A stretch of 64,000 nt of DNA from Pollutimonas subterranea (GCF_002849655.1 NZ_PDNW01000007.1:62001-126000), one strand, 5' to 3'. Shown: positions 25,801-36,342, counted from the stretch's first letter. A program made the numbers and translations. Notes: generated from the sequence alone by a model not told the origin.

Positions 25801-26497
25801 CGGACTGAATTCCGGATTGATCGGACAGCTGCACATCACGATGAGACAGGGGAAGCTGACCGGTGTTGGCGCCTTGAATACCCGAGGCGGTGCGATTGAA
25901 GCCTATGGCCAGCGCTTGCAGCTGCGCCGAGGCACCATCACCTTCCAGGGCGATATCACCAGCCCGGTCCTTGACATCGAGGCCTTGCGCACAGGCCTGG
26001 CCGTCGAGGCAGGCGTGCGCGTGGCCGGAACCGCCAAGCGGCCACGCATAGACCTGGTGTCTTATCCGGCAGTCAGCGAAATCGAAAAACTGTCATGGCT
26101 GTTGTTGGGCCATGCGGCGGATGAATCGGGTGGGGACATGGCCTTGCTGTTCTCGGTCGGCACCTCTTTCCTGGGCAGCGGCGAGCCGTTTTATCGCAAG
26201 TTTGGCATCGACGAGGTAAGCATGAAGTCAGGCCAGCTGGGCAGCGCGGGCAGCATCCTGCCGGCCGAGAGCGTCGTCAGCGGCCTGGATAGCGGCACCA
26301 GCGATATCGAACGCAAATTCGTGTCGGTCAGCAAGACGCTGACCAACGGTATTAACTTGAGTATTCAACAGGCGCTGTCCGACACCGGTACGGTCGGACG
26401 GGCCACCTACCGCCTGGCGCGCGGGCTTACTGCCGAGCTCAGCGTGGGAACCATAAACGGGCTTGCCCTGGTGTATCGATGGTTCTCGAGGGATTGA
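22895..26497 (+). CDS. tamB: Translocation/assembly module protein TamB
   Basis: This 1200-residue protein has one N-terminal membrane helix (IWIGPIIVVLLLVCSSFLYW), a very long beta-helical AsmA/TamB repeat body, and the conserved C-terminal DUF490 domain (GVAGLNTRG-like VGALNTRGG, GTITFQGDI, WLLLGHA). It spans the periplasm and forms a lipid/protein conduit with TamA. The start is TTG at 22895, overlapping the tamA stop; a GTG three codons later is an alternative. Length is near the E. coli protein (1259). Confidence 0.92.
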   Translation: MSTVLRWLRGIFIWIGPIIVVLLLVCSSFLYWVLATPAGSRWAVITAAEQLGGQVAGVSGSIWNGLYVDDFDAGFPGASVKLGRFHVQARWPELLQRRLHVQELAAESVTINLAPSADETPGEPFSMPALPFSIAIDRLALDELIVHQNGDLIPMSIRDLATSITLDQNGGKLVIDSVELGHEQGLATFKGELDVLSLSDPWPSRAHLTTQAVGLTADSPLCLNRFLPSLPAKKTEGQAGTVIAPAQEGESVPCSLDIDTTIEGSMESLGVVIKGSGQGMSLDADISLAPRAAFPLKGGKVALQLADDSSLHADLDWSSSVAGDVILDRVVGTLRTEKLDVGALVGDSIPPAVITTSADFDVALRGHSELVSGDVALSFADGSHWNKQPLSGELKGKMVNAATPSPVAAPAATVPSPVAPLWQSLQLASLNMDLRLGKNHLRAQGGLGSVHTDLKLDLAAPDLAAFWPGVTGGASLIGQVAGTPANHSAQITAQYTPDKSKPQQVGSAPAKATIKLEGAWGKGPTEQDSIHGWRGKILALDVDHAGLGLHSDSTTIISFLPGQVAPAWQWQVGSTRVDVQMGARTLFTLSHKGSRGGPGRWETEGAIASLPVSAALVEELRKKLDVEAKEEADRGGITIKANKGDDKSEVVFALDWDLKFAGALEGRAHIERVSGDVMVPAEPAFPLGLQAFSLDVNAKATNGSTSRLTADLDLKTARMGEVSASAETLIHATPGGGIVLNPKDAKTVKLDANIDDLGWTSLFLDDAMELGGAVQANVELQSKPDGTWNSTGTISGQKIRLVRIDDGIRLLDGTLSARLQDERLILDSLNFPALLRVEPKEWRTAEWLKTNPDAKNGKLTITGDWNLFESSGIIDLDLYRYPILQRSDRYAMITGKLRLAIELPKIAINGAITADAGWFDLDMLGGIPTVDSDVVVMRPGDAKKAPAVPMDISMDLDVDLGRRFYLTGYGLNSGLIGQLHITMRQGKLTGVGALNTRGGAIEAYGQRLQLRRGTITFQGDITSPVLDIEALRTGLAVEAGVRVAGTAKRPRIDLVSYPAVSEIEKLSWLLLGHAADESGGDMALLFSVGTSFLGSGEPFYRKFGIDEVSMKSGQLGSAGSILPAESVVSGLDSGTSDIERKFVSVSKTLTNGINLSIQQALSDTGTVGRATYRLARGLTAELSVGTINGLALVYRWFSRD

Positions 26498-26575
26498 TTT
26501 TGTTTTTTTTCCACTGTGGGCGTGCTGACTGCGTAAGAGCGATAAAATACGCGCCACTTTACTAAGGTCAGGGCT

Positions 26576-27142
26576 ATGAGCATTAAACATGATGGCTGGA
26601 TCCGGCGCGTTGCCGCCGCCGACGGCATGATTGAACCTTTCGAGCCGGGCCAGGTGCGGTCGGTCAACGGCAACAAGATTGTCAGCTACGGCACCAGCAG
26701 CTATGGTTACGACGTACGCTGCGCCGATGAATTCAAGATATTCACGAATATCAACTCGACCATCGTCGACCCCAAGGCGTTCGACGAGAAGTCCTTTGTC
26801 GACTTCAAGGGCGACGTATGTATCATTCCGCCGAATTCCTTCGCCCTGGCCCGTACCGTCGAGTACTTCCGGATCCCGCGGAGTATTCTCACCATATGCC
26901 TGGGGAAAAGCACATATGCCCGTTGCGGCATCATCGTCAACGTGACGCCTCTGGAACCTGAATGGGAAGGGCACGTCACGCTGGAATTTTCCAATACTAC
27001 GCCGTTGCCAGCCAAGATCTACGCGGGTGAAGGCTGCGCGCAGATGCTGTTCTTCGAAGGCGACGAAGTTTGTGAAACATCTTACCGTGATCGTGGCGGC
27101 AAGTACCAGGGTCAGCGCGGCGTGACCCTGCCTCGCACTTAG
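26576..27142 (+). CDS. dcd: dCTP deaminase
   Basis: This 188-residue enzyme contains [38 protein letters not shown] and [22 protein letters not shown], where the catalytic glutamate and substrate arginine/serine of Dcd lie. It deaminates dCTP to dUTP for thymidylate synthesis. Length matches E. coli Dcd (193). The upstream interval has an AAGG-type ribosome site. It is 13 bases upstream of the decarboxylase gene. Confidence 0.93.
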   Translation: MSIKHDGWIRRVAAADGMIEPFEPGQVRSVNGNKIVSYGTSSYGYDVRCADEFKIFTNINSTIVDPKAFDEKSFVDFKGDVCIIPPNSFALARTVEYFRIPRSILTICLGKSTYARCGIIVNVTPLEPEWEGHVTLEFSNTTPLPAKIYAGEGCAQMLFFEGDEVCETSYRDRGGKYQGQRGVTLPRT

Positions 27143-27155
27143 CAGGAGCTATTAA

Positions 27156-29420
27156 ATGAAATTCCGATTCCCCATCGTTATCATCGATGAAGACTACCGC
27201 TCCGAAAACGCTTCCGGCTTTGGTATCCGCGCCCTCGCGGCCGCCATCGAGAACGAGGGCGTCGAGGTATTGGGCGTTACCAGCTACGGCGACCTCAGTT
27301 CGTTTGCGCAACAGCAAAGTCGCGCCAGTGCGTTTATCTTGTCGATCGACGATGAGGAGTTCGACGTCGATTCGCCCGAAGACGTGGCCAATGCCATCAA
27401 GAACCTGCGGTCCTTCATCGGCGAACTGCGTTTCCGCAACGAAGACATCCCCATCTACCTATATGGTGAAACGCGTACTTCCCAGCATATCCCCAACGAT
27501 ATCCTGCGCGAATTGCACGGCTTTATTCACATGTTCGAGGACACCCCCGAATTCGTGGCGCGGCACATCATTCGCGAGGCACGCTCCTACCTGGACGGCC
27601 TGGCGCCGCCGTTTTTCCGCGAGCTGGTCAAGTACGCATCCGATGGCTCGTATTCCTGGCATTGTCCCGGCCACTCGGGCGGCGTTGCTTTCCTGAAGAG
27701 CCCGGTCGGCCAGATGTTTCACCAATTCTTTGGTGAAAACATGTTGCGTGCCGACGTCTGTAATGCGGTCGACGAGCTTGGGCAGTTGCTGGACCACACC
27801 GGGCCGATCGCCGAATCGGAATTGAATGCCGCGCGCATATTCCACGCCGACCACTGCTTTTTCGTGACGAACGGTACCTCCACGTCCAATAAAATCGTGT
27901 GGCACGCCAATGTGGCGTCCGACGACGTGGTGGTGGTGGATCGCAATTGCCATAAATCCATACTGCACGCCATTACCATGACCGGCGCCATTCCTGTGTT
28001 CCTGCGTCCCACGCGCAACCACCTGGGCATCATCGGTCCGATACCACTGGCCGAGTTCGAGCCGGAAAACATCCGCAAGAAGATCGAAGCCAATCCGTTC
28101 GCGCGCAATGCCAAGAACAAGAAGCCGCGCATCCTGACACTGACGCAAAGCACTTACGACGGCGTCATCTACAACGTGGAAATGATCAAGGAAAAGCTCG
28201 GCTCCGAAATCGATACGCTGCATTTCGATGAAGCCTGGCTGCCGCACGCCTCGTTCCACGAGTTCTACAAAGACATGCACGCCATCGGCGAGAATCGTCC
28301 GCTTAGCACGGACGCCATGGTGTTTGCCACGCACTCGACGCACAAGTTGCTGGCCGGCCTGTCACAGGCCTCGCAGATTCTGGTGCAGGACTCCGTCAAT
28401 CGCAAGCTGGACCGCAATGTGTTCAACGAGGCTTACCTCATGCACACGTCGACGTCGCCGCAATATTCCATTATTGCTTCCTGCGACGTGGCCGCTGCCA
28501 TGATGGAACCTCCCGGCGGCACTGCGCTGGTGGAAGAAAGCATCTCGGAAGCCCTGGATTTCCGCCGCGCTATGCGCAAGGTGGAGTCCGAATTCGGCAA
28601 GAACGACTGGTGGTTCAAGGTCTGGGGGCCGAATCGCTTGGTGGCGGATGGCATAGGCCATCGCGATGATTGGCTCCTGGTGTCGAACGACGAATGGCAC
28701 GGCTTCGGCGACCTGGCCGAAGACTTCAATATGCTGGACCCGATCAAGGCCACGGTGGTGACGCCGGGGCTCGATATTTCGGGCACCTTTGCCGAGACGG
28801 GCGTGCCGGCGGCACTGGTTTCTAAGTACCTGGCCGAACATGGCGTGGTCATCGAAAAGACGGGGCTGTATTCCTTCTTCATCCTGTTTACCATAGGCAT
28901 CACCAAGGGCCGCTGGAATACGCTGGTGACCGCGCTGCAACAGTTCAAGGACGATTACGACTTGAATAGGCCGCTTTGGCGCATATTGCCCGATTTCTGC
29001 AAGCAGCACCGCATGTACGAAAAAATGGGCATGGGCGACTTGTGCCAGCAGATCCATGAAACCTATCGCAAGTACGACCTCGCTCGCCTGACGACCGAGG
29101 TTTACCTTAGCGATATGGTTCCGGCCATGAAGCCGTCCGACGCGTACGCCAAGATGGCCCACCGCGAGGCCGAGCGGGTTTCCATCGACGACCTGGAGGG
29201 TCGCGTCACCGGTGTGCTGCTTACGCCGTATCCGCCCGGCATTCCCTTGTTGATTCCGGGCGAACGCTTCAATAAGCGTATCGTGAATTACCTGCAGTTT
29301 GCGCGCGAATTCAACGCCAAGTTCCCCGGCTTTGAAACCTATGTTCATGGCTTGGCGCACGATATCGACGCCGATGGCAAGGAAAGGTATTACGTCGACT
29401 GCATCAAAGAAGAAGAATAG
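27156..29420 (+). CDS. PLP-dependent arginine/lysine/ornithine decarboxylase
   Basis: This 754-residue fold-type I decarboxylase has an N-terminal wing (receiver-like) domain, about residues 1-130, and a PLP domain with SWHCPGHSGG. The Schiff-base lysine lies in THSTHKLLAGLSQAS near residue 396, and a C-terminal domain follows. Length is closest to AdiA-like arginine decarboxylase (about 755) rather than LdcI (715), but specificity cannot be set by eye. Role is polyamine/agmatine synthesis or acid response. No antiporter gene is adjacent. Confidence 0.88.
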   Translation: MKFRFPIVIIDEDYRSENASGFGIRALAAAIENEGVEVLGVTSYGDLSSFAQQQSRASAFILSIDDEEFDVDSPEDVANAIKNLRSFIGELRFRNEDIPIYLYGETRTSQHIPNDILRELHGFIHMFEDTPEFVARHIIREARSYLDGLAPPFFRELVKYASDGSYSWHCPGHSGGVAFLKSPVGQMFHQFFGENMLRADVCNAVDELGQLLDHTGPIAESELNAARIFHADHCFFVTNGTSTSNKIVWHANVASDDVVVVDRNCHKSILHAITMTGAIPVFLRPTRNHLGIIGPIPLAEFEPENIRKKIEANPFARNAKNKKPRILTLTQSTYDGVIYNVEMIKEKLGSEIDTLHFDEAWLPHASFHEFYKDMHAIGENRPLSTDAMVFATHSTHKLLAGLSQASQILVQDSVNRKLDRNVFNEAYLMHTSTSPQYSIIASCDVAAAMMEPPGGTALVEESISEALDFRRAMRKVESEFGKNDWWFKVWGPNRLVADGIGHRDDWLLVSNDEWHGFGDLAEDFNMLDPIKATVVTPGLDISGTFAETGVPAALVSKYLAEHGVVIEKTGLYSFFILFTIGITKGRWNTLVTALQQFKDDYDLNRPLWRILPDFCKQHRMYEKMGMGDLCQQIHETYRKYDLARLTTEVYLSDMVPAMKPSDAYAKMAHREAERVSIDDLEGRVTGVLLTPYPPGIPLLIPGERFNKRIVNYLQFAREFNAKFPGFETYVHGLAHDIDADGKERYYVDCIKEEE

Positions 29421-29425
29421 CGCGC

Positions 29426-30667
29426 GTGACCAGTCGTTTTGATGTGGCCGTGATCGGTGCGGGGGCGGCGGGCATGATGGCCGCCGCCGTGGCCGGCCAG
29501 CGCGGCCAGCGCGTGGTATTGATTGATCATGCCTCCAAGCTGGCCGAGAAAATTCGCATCTCGGGCGGTGGACGCTGCAACTTCACCAATATCGGCACCA
29601 CGCCCGCCAACTTCCTGTCGCAGAATCCCAATTTCTGCCGCTCGGCGCTGGCGGCCTACACGCCGCGCGATTTCATCGACCTGGTCGAGAAACACGGCAT
29701 ACGCTGGCATGAGAAACATCGAGGGCAACTGTTCTGCGATGAGTCCAGCGAAGATATCATCGCCATGCTCAAGCGCGAGTGCGATGAAGGCCGCGTGGCA
29801 TGGCGCATGCCTTGTTCGGTCAATGAGATTGCGCAGGACCAGGGTGGCTTCATGCTGCGCACCAGCCTGGGCGCAATATCGGCGCGCCAGCTGGTCATGG
29901 CGACGGGCGGCATGGCCATTCCTCAATTGGGCGCGACGGACTTCGCCCTGGGCATAGCCCGTCAGTTCGGCCTGAAGGTGGTAGAACCCCGACCGGCGTT
30001 GGTGCCGCTGACTTTCGACGCCCAGCAGTGGCAGCCATTTGCCGCACTCAGCGGCTTGGCGCTGGAGGTCATCGTGAAAAATGACGTCGGCACACGCAAG
30101 AAGCCTGCTGCGGGTAAAGCACGGCAAACGGAATTCCTGGAAGACCTGCTGTTCACGCACCGGGGCCTGTCCGGCCCGGCCATCCTGCAGATATCCAGTT
30201 TCTGGAATCCCGGGGAACCCATACACGTGGATCTGGCACCGCATCAGGACCTGGAGTCCGATCTGTTGGACGTCAAGTCCGGCAATCGCCAGCAACTGAG
30301 TACGGTGCTGGCGGGCTTATGGCCCAAGCGCCTTGCGGATCAGTGGCTGGCCAATATCGAAGGCATGGGCGACGACCCTGGCGCCATGCGCCTGGCCGAT
30401 ACGCCGGACAAGATGCTGCGGCATCTGGCACAGCAGATCCATTCGTGGTCGTTGGTGCCCAATGGCACCGCCGGCTATAAAAAGGCCGAGGTCATGCGCG
30501 GCGGCGTGGACACGCGCGCCTTGAACCAGAAAAGCATGGAAGTCACCGCCGTGCCCGGCCTGTATTTCGTGGGCGAGGCGGTGGACGTAACTGGCTGGCT
30601 GGGCGGCTACAACTTCCAATGGGCATGGGCATCGGGGGTAGCGTGTGGGCGGGCCGTCTCCGGCTAA
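29426..30667 (+). CDS. HI0933/BaiN-type FAD flavoprotein
   Basis: This 413-residue protein has an N-terminal Rossmann GAGAAGMMAA and the family signature SGGGRCNFTN (about residues 50-59). The C-terminal FAD-contact block GLYFVGEAVDVTGWLGGYNFQWAWASG closes the protein. Members of this TIGR00275 group are oxidoreductases of mostly unknown substrate (BaiN dehydrogenates bile acids). Start GTG at 29426, five bases after the decarboxylase stop. Its end overlaps the stop of the convergent ParB-like gene by four bases. Confidence 0.85.
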   Translation: MTSRFDVAVIGAGAAGMMAAAVAGQRGQRVVLIDHASKLAEKIRISGGGRCNFTNIGTTPANFLSQNPNFCRSALAAYTPRDFIDLVEKHGIRWHEKHRGQLFCDESSEDIIAMLKRECDEGRVAWRMPCSVNEIAQDQGGFMLRTSLGAISARQLVMATGGMAIPQLGATDFALGIARQFGLKVVEPRPALVPLTFDAQQWQPFAALSGLALEVIVKNDVGTRKKPAAGKARQTEFLEDLLFTHRGLSGPAILQISSFWNPGEPIHVDLAPHQDLESDLLDVKSGNRQQLSTVLAGLWPKRLADQWLANIEGMGDDPGAMRLADTPDKMLRHLAQQIHSWSLVPNGTAGYKKAEVMRGGVDTRALNQKSMEVTAVPGLYFVGEAVDVTGWLGGYNFQWAWASGVACGRAVSG

Positions 30668-31488
30668 CCTGGTTGACCAGCGCGCGCCTCGGCAAGGGCG
30701 ATGGTCAGGTGCTGGACTTTCTTTTTCAGCTGATCGCGCTCTTCCATCAGCGCGGCAAGCAATTGATTCAGCCGATGGATTTCGGCCTCCTCGGGTGTTG
30801 CGTCGATGGGCGCTTCTTCGACTAGCGGCCTGGGCTTGGATGCCAGGCGCGACTCGCGGACCTGGCGGGCCGCCTCGCGCAGCTCTTTTTTGCCTCCTGC
30901 AACGGCTGCCACTTGCTTCTCGCTGGGCAGGGAAGCCACCGCCGCGGCGGCGTTGATGGACACCACGCCCGATTTCACGGCACTGACCAGCTCGGGAGCC
31001 GCCGTTTTCTGGATTTTTTCAATCTGGCCAAGTGTTGCGCTGCTCACCCTTGCTGCCCGTGCGACGGCTTCGCGGGTCCAGGGCGGTTCTGGTTGCGATG
31101 GATGCGCGGCTTCCGGTGCGCCCGCCAGTTCCGCAGCGGCCTGTTCGGCCTGTTCCTGCGCCAGGCGCGCCGATACGATTTCTTTCTTGCGTAGCGCGAG
31201 TACGCCTCGCTGGAAATCCGATACGCTGCGCCGCCCCAGATGATTGTCTATCATCCACAGGTGGACGTCGTCCATGGACTTGAATGTGGTGTTCTGGATG
31301 GTGTTGAACGCAATGCCATGCTTCTGGCAGATGCCATAGCGATTGTGTCCGTCCACCAGGACATCGCCCCACAACACCAGCGCATCGCGGCACCCTTCGG
31401 CAAGCAGGCTGCGCTCCAGCGCAGCGTATTCGTCGGAGGTGAGTGGGTCGATATAGGCCCGTAGGCTTTCGTTGATGGTAATGGTCAT
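30664..31488 (-). CDS. Orphan ParB-like protein
   Basis: This 274-residue protein has an N-terminal ParB/Srx-like domain (about residues 5-100), with VLWGDVLVDGHNRYGICQKH carrying the DGHNR form of the ParB GxRR/GERR box. A helix-turn-helix-like AVARAARVSSATLGQIEKIQK sits near 140-160, and the C-terminal charged coiled coil (EEAEIHRLNQLLAALMEERD) probably dimerises. No ParA partner is adjacent. Its promoter faces the glycine riboswitch region. Possible plasmid-like origin or an orphan CTP-dependent clamp. Confidence 0.75.
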   Translation of the reverse strand: MTITINESLRAYIDPLTSDEYAALERSLLAEGCRDALVLWGDVLVDGHNRYGICQKHGIAFNTIQNTTFKSMDDVHLWMIDNHLGRRSVSDFQRGVLALRKKEIVSARLAQEQAEQAAAELAGAPEAAHPSQPEPPWTREAVARAARVSSATLGQIEKIQKTAAPELVSAVKSGVVSINAAAAVASLPSEKQVAAVAGGKKELREAARQVRESRLASKPRPLVEEAPIDATPEEAEIHRLNQLLAALMEERDQLKKKVQHLTIALAEARAGQPG

Positions 31489-31594
31489 GTTCGGGTGAAA
31501 GATAACGATAGCGAAACAGTGTACACAGGCGCCAACTTTCCGTTTGTCGTTCTTGCGCTTTCGCGTTATGCTTTGCGACTGCTGTCATTACACA

Positions 31595-31805
31595 GAGTGG
31601 GAGAGTGCCGGGTTTCCGGCCACCGAAGGCGCAATTCGCCCAGAATCGCTCAGGTACCCTGTACCGCTCTTGTATTGTCTGGTTCTTGAAACATACAAGG
31701 CAGCACTCTGGAGAGACTCGCGCTGCCACTATGGCACCGCTGCGGGCGCCGAAGGTGAACTCCCTGTACAAGGGCTAACTCTCAGGCAAAAGGACAGAAG
31801 GGCGG
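31595..31805 (+). ncRNA. Tandem glycine riboswitch
   Basis: The first aptamer (about 31597-31670) has GGGAGAGTGCCGG, CACCGAAGGCGCAA and CGCTCAGGTACCC. The second (about 31705-31803) has CTGGAGAGAC, GGCGCCGAAGGTGAA and CTCTCAGGCAAAAGGACAGA. These match the gcvT-type glycine aptamer core twice, joined by a short linker. Located 60 bases upstream of gcvT, it should switch on the cleavage operon when glycine is high. Confidence 0.92.
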
Positions 31806-31863
31806 TGGTGGCCACATACCGGTGGCCTGCGTCGTTCCTTTTTCTGTTCTGCCTGGAGTCCTC

Positions 31864-32958
31864 ATGTCGCCCGCCCTGAAGCATACCCCCCTGCACGCCG
31901 TCCATATTCAGTCCGGCGCCAAAATGGTCGATTTCGGCGGATGGGACATGCCCGTCGCCTATGGCTCGCAACTGGAAGAACATCATTCCGTGCGCCAGGA
32001 TGCCGGCATGTTCGACGTTTCGCACATGCTGAATGTCGACGTTGGCGGCCCCGATGCCGAAGCCTTCCTGAAGCGCCTGCTGGCCAACGACGTCAGCAAA
32101 CTGACGATACCCGGCAAAGCGCTCTATTCGTGCATGCTTAATCCACAAGGCGGCGTCATCGACGACCTGATCGTCTACTTCTTCAGTGCCGACCAATGGC
32201 GCGTGGTGGTCAACGCCGGCACGGCCGACAACGATATCGCCTGGATGCAGGAACAGGCACAGGCCGGAAACTTTGACGTCAGTATCACGCCGCGCCGCGA
32301 CCTTGCCATGGTCGCCATCCAGGGGCCCAATGCTCGCAACAAGGTATGGGCCGCACGTCCGGCCTGGGAAGCGGACACATACGCATTGGCCGCCTTTACG
32401 GGGGCATTCGTCGACGATGACATCCTGGTTGCCCGTACCGGCTACACCGGTGAGGACGGCTTTGAAGTCGTGTTGCCTGCCGAGCAGGTTGAAGCCTTCT
32501 GGCGTGACCTGCAAGAGAACGGGGTGCGCCCCTGCGGACTGGGTGCGCGCGACACATTACGCCTGGAAGCCGGCATGAACCTGTATGGCCAGGACATGAA
32601 CGAACAGGTCACCCCGCTGGTATCGGCATTGGGCTGGACCGTTGCACTCAAAGATCCCGAACGCCAGTTCATTGGGCGCGAAGCGCTTGAATCTGCTGCT
32701 GTCGACCGCACTCTGGTCGGACTCAAGCTGCTTGAGCGCGGCGTAATGCGCAGCCACATGAAGGTGCGCACGCAGCAGGGTGAAGGCGAGGTCACCAGCG
32801 GATCCATGTCGCCGACGATAGGCGTCTCCATCGGCATGGCCCGGGTTCCCCTCGGTGTCAAGCCCGGTGACCCGGTCCAGGTGGAAATCCGTGGCAAATG
32901 GCTGCCGGCGGAAATCGTGAAAATGCCATTTGTGCGCAATGGCCAAATTGTTGCCTAA
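31864..32958 (+). CDS. gcvT: Glycine cleavage T protein (aminomethyltransferase)
   Basis: This 364-residue protein begins [20 protein letters not shown]. It has [20 protein letters not shown] and the [19 protein letters not shown] block. It transfers the methylene group from the aminomethyl-lipoyl H protein to tetrahydrofolate, releasing ammonia. The ATG at 31864 has a GGAG site and follows the riboswitch; the upstream extension is inside it and rejected. Operon order is gcvT-gcvH-gcvP. Confidence 0.95.
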   Translation: MSPALKHTPLHAVHIQSGAKMVDFGGWDMPVAYGSQLEEHHSVRQDAGMFDVSHMLNVDVGGPDAEAFLKRLLANDVSKLTIPGKALYSCMLNPQGGVIDDLIVYFFSADQWRVVVNAGTADNDIAWMQEQAQAGNFDVSITPRRDLAMVAIQGPNARNKVWAARPAWEADTYALAAFTGAFVDDDILVARTGYTGEDGFEVVLPAEQVEAFWRDLQENGVRPCGLGARDTLRLEAGMNLYGQDMNEQVTPLVSALGWTVALKDPERQFIGREALESAAVDRTLVGLKLLERGVMRSHMKVRTQQGEGEVTSGSMSPTIGVSIGMARVPLGVKPGDPVQVEIRGKWLPAEIVKMPFVRNGQIVA

Positions 32959-33003
32959 TACAGCTTCCAACAACGAACATTTTTTCTTTATACGGGGTTA
33001 ATC

Positions 33004-33384
33004 ATGAATCTTCCAAGCGATCGCAAATATACGTCCTCGCACGAGTGGGTAAAAGTCGATGGCGACGTGCTGGCCGTCGGCATTACCGATAACGCCCAGG
33101 AACAATTGGGCGACCTGGTGTTTGTGGGCGATGTGAACCCCGGCACCGCGCTGACCCAAGGTGAAACCGCCGGCGTCGTCGAATCGGTCAAGGCGGCCTC
33201 CGACATCTACGCCCCTGTCGACGGCGAAATCGTTGCCTACAACGAAGCCCTTGCCGATCAGCCCAACCTGATCAATGACGCTGCCTTCGACACCTGGATC
33301 TTCAAGATCAAGCCCAACGACATGGCCGATTTCGACGGCCTGCTCGATGCCGATGGCTACCAGGCCATTGCCGACAACGGCTGA
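33004..33384 (+). CDS. gcvH: Glycine cleavage H protein (lipoyl carrier)
   Basis: This 126-residue protein contains SSHEWVKVDGDVLAVGITD and VVESVKAASDIYAPVDGE. The lysine in ESVKAASD (near residue 64) is the lipoylation site. It shuttles the aminomethyl group between P and T proteins. Spacing is 45 bases from gcvT and 45 bases to gcvP, consistent with one transcript. Confidence 0.95.
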   Translation: MNLPSDRKYTSSHEWVKVDGDVLAVGITDNAQEQLGDLVFVGDVNPGTALTQGETAGVVESVKAASDIYAPVDGEIVAYNEALADQPNLINDAAFDTWIFKIKPNDMADFDGLLDADGYQAIADNG

Positions 33385-33429
33385 TTCCATTAACGCATTT
33401 GCGGCACACCCGTACTGTTAGGTTGATTT

Positions 33430-36330
33430 ATGTTGCGTGAACTAGACCCCCATACTGATTTTATTCCCCGCCACATCGGGCCTGCTGCGGCCGACCAGGC
33501 AAAAATGCTGTCCGTCATCGGGGTTGCCGACCTGCATGCCCTGGTGCAGGAAGTCGTGCCGCCCAGCATCCTGAAACGCGGGGCGTTGAAACTGCCCGCA
33601 TCCCGCAGCGAAGCCGACGCCTTGGCCGAGCTCAAGGAAATTGCCGGGCGCAATCAGGTTTTCCGCAACTATATCGGCCAGGGCTACTACGGCACGCACG
33701 TGCCCAATGTCATCCTGCGCAACATCTTCGAGAATCCGGCCTGGTACACGGCTTACACGCCGTACCAGCCCGAGATCTCGCAGGGCCGCCTTGAGGCCCT
33801 GCTCAACTACCAGACCATGGTCGCCGATCTTACCGGCCTTGATATCTCCAATGCGTCGCTGCTGGACGAAGGCACCGCGGCGGCAGAGGCCATGGGGCTT
33901 GCGCGGCGCGGCTCGCGATCCAAAAGCAATGTGTTCTTTGCTTCTGTGCACTGCCATCCTCAAACGCTGGAAGTCCTGCGCACGCGCGCAATTGGTCTCG
34001 ATATCAGTGTCGTCGTGGGCGACGAAGCGCAGGGGCTGCCCGACTGCTTCGGCGTCTTGCTGCAGTATCCGCACAGCCTGGGCGGCATCGGCGACTACCG
34101 GGCATTGACCGAAACAGCCCATGCCCAAGGGGCAGTCGTGGCCGTAGCAACTGACCTGCTTGCACTGGCGCTGCTGACGCCCCCCGGTGAGTGGGGCGCC
34201 GATATCGCCATCGGGTCGGCGCAACGCTTCGGCGTGCCGCTGGGCTTTGGCGGCCCGCACGCCGGTTTCATGGCCTGCAAAGATTCCTTCAAACGCAATA
34301 TGCCTGGCCGTCTGGTGGGCGTGTCCAAAGACAGTCAGGGGGCTCCGGCGCTGCGCCTTGCCCTGCAAACGCGCGAGCAGCATATCCGGCGCGAAAAAGC
34401 CACCTCGAATATTTGCACCGCGCAAGTTTTGCTGGCGGTCATGGCCGGCATGTATGCCGTATGGCACGGTCCCGCCGGCTTGAAGCGTATCGCCGAACGC
34501 GTCGCCTACCTTACCGCTTTCCTTGGCAAGTCGCTGGGCGACCTGGGCATCGGCATCGCGAACACATCATATTTCGACACCTTGTTGCTCGACACGGGCA
34601 CCCACACGGCGGCTATCGTCAAGGCCGCACAAGCCGCGTCCATCAACCTGCGCCAGGTCAGCGCCACAAGCCTGGCCGTATCGCTGGATGAAACCGTTAC
34701 CGTCGCCGACGTGCATGGCCTGCTTCAGGTGTTCGCCGCCGGCGTGGGCAAGTCCTGGGATGCCGCTGGTAACCATGAGCTGCCCGCAAGCCATGGTGTT
34801 CCGGCAGCGCTGTTGCGCACTTCGCCCGTCCTGTCGCATCCCGTGTTTTCACGTGTGCGCTCCGAGACCGACATGCTGCGCTATCTGCGCGGGCTGGCCG
34901 ACAAGGATCTTGCACTGGATCGCACCATGATCCCCTTGGGATCGTGCACCATGAAGCTCAACGCCACGGCCGAGATGATCCCGGTCACCTGGCCGGAATT
35001 CAGCAACATGCATCCCTTTGCTCCGGCCTCGCAAAGCCAGGGCTATAAGGAGCTTATCGATCGCCTTTCGGCCTCGCTGTGCGAGATCACGGGCTACGAC
35101 TCGATCAGCCTGCAGCCCAACTCCGGTGCACAGGGCGAATTCGCCGGTCTGCTGGCCATACGTGGCTACCATCAGGCCAATGGCCAGCATCAGCGCGACG
35201 TCTGCCTGATTCCCGCCTCCGCCCATGGCACCAATCCCGCTTCGGCACAAATGGCCGGCATGGAAGTCGTGGTGGTGGCGTCCGACGAAAATGGCAACGT
35301 CGACGTGGCCGACCTGAAGGCAAAGATTGCCAAGGTGGGCGATCGCCTGGCGGCCTTGATGATCACCTATCCGTCCACGCACGGGGTCTTCGAGCTAGCA
35401 ATCACCGAGATTTGCGAGCTGGTGCACGAGGCAGGCGGCCAGGTGTACCTGGATGGCGCGAACATGAATGCCATGGTGGGCCTGGCCCAACCGGGCAAGT
35501 TCGGCTCCGATGTTTCGCACCTTAACCTGCACAAGACCTTCTGCATTCCCCACGGAGGTGGTGGGCCGGGCGTAGGTCCGGTAGCGGTTCGCTCGCACCT
35601 GGCGCCCTACCTGCCCGGCATTCTCGACGAAGCCGGCCAGCTGCCGTCCGGTACGGCAGTGGGTCCGGTATCGGCGGCGCCTTATGGTTCGGCCAGCATT
35701 CTGCCTATTCCCTACCTGTACATCACGCTGATGGGATCGGAAGGTTTGCTGGAAGCCACCGAGGTGGCCATCCTGAACGCCAACTACATCGCGGCAAGAC
35801 TGCAGAAGCATTACCCGATCCTCTACGCCGGCCGCAATGGCCGGGTGGCGCACGAATGCATCCTGGACATACGGCCCATCAAGGACAGCTGCGGGATTTC
35901 CGCTGAGGACATCGCCAAGCGCCTGGTCGACTACGGCTTCCATGCGCCCACCATGAGCTTCCCGGTCGCGGGAACACTGATGGTCGAGCCTACTGAATCC
36001 GAAGGCCTGGCCGAGCTCGATCGTTTCATCGACGCCATGATAGCCATTCGCGGCGAAATCGAAGCCGTGGAGAAGGGCCTCAGCGACGCCGAGGACAACG
36101 TGTTGAAGAACGCGCCGCACACCGCGCAGATGCTGATGGTCACCGAATGGCACCACGACTACACGCGCGAGCAGGCGGCCTATCCACTGGCCAGCTTGCG
36201 GGCCGGCAAGTATTGGCCGCCGGTCGCGCGCGTGGACAACGCCTATGGCGATCGCAACCTTGTATGTTCTTGCCCGCCGCTGGAAGACTACATTGAAGAC
36301 GGGGCGGCGACGGAGCCGTCGGCTGCGTAA
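33430..36330 (+). CDS. gcvP: Glycine decarboxylase (P protein)
   Basis: This 966-residue homodimeric-type PLP enzyme has an N-terminal non-catalytic half and a C-terminal catalytic half. The PLP lysine is in [18 protein letters not shown] near residue 702. Length matches E. coli GcvP (957). It decarboxylates glycine and loads the remaining aminomethyl group on GcvH. The operon ends in a hairpin at 36343-36376. Confidence 0.95.
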   Translation: MLRELDPHTDFIPRHIGPAAADQAKMLSVIGVADLHALVQEVVPPSILKRGALKLPASRSEADALAELKEIAGRNQVFRNYIGQGYYGTHVPNVILRNIFENPAWYTAYTPYQPEISQGRLEALLNYQTMVADLTGLDISNASLLDEGTAAAEAMGLARRGSRSKSNVFFASVHCHPQTLEVLRTRAIGLDISVVVGDEAQGLPDCFGVLLQYPHSLGGIGDYRALTETAHAQGAVVAVATDLLALALLTPPGEWGADIAIGSAQRFGVPLGFGGPHAGFMACKDSFKRNMPGRLVGVSKDSQGAPALRLALQTREQHIRREKATSNICTAQVLLAVMAGMYAVWHGPAGLKRIAERVAYLTAFLGKSLGDLGIGIANTSYFDTLLLDTGTHTAAIVKAAQAASINLRQVSATSLAVSLDETVTVADVHGLLQVFAAGVGKSWDAAGNHELPASHGVPAALLRTSPVLSHPVFSRVRSETDMLRYLRGLADKDLALDRTMIPLGSCTMKLNATAEMIPVTWPEFSNMHPFAPASQSQGYKELIDRLSASLCEITGYDSISLQPNSGAQGEFAGLLAIRGYHQANGQHQRDVCLIPASAHGTNPASAQMAGMEVVVVASDENGNVDVADLKAKIAKVGDRLAALMITYPSTHGVFELAITEICELVHEAGGQVYLDGANMNAMVGLAQPGKFGSDVSHLNLHKTFCIPHGGGGPGVGPVAVRSHLAPYLPGILDEAGQLPSGTAVGPVSAAPYGSASILPIPYLYITLMGSEGLLEATEVAILNANYIAARLQKHYPILYAGRNGRVAHECILDIRPIKDSCGISAEDIAKRLVDYGFHAPTMSFPVAGTLMVEPTESEGLAELDRFIDAMIAIRGEIEAVEKGLSDAEDNVLKNAPHTAQMLMVTEWHHDYTREQAAYPLASLRAGKYWPPVARVDNAYGDRNLVCSCPPLEDYIEDGAATEPSAA

Positions 36331-36342
36331 TAAAGTGCAGGT

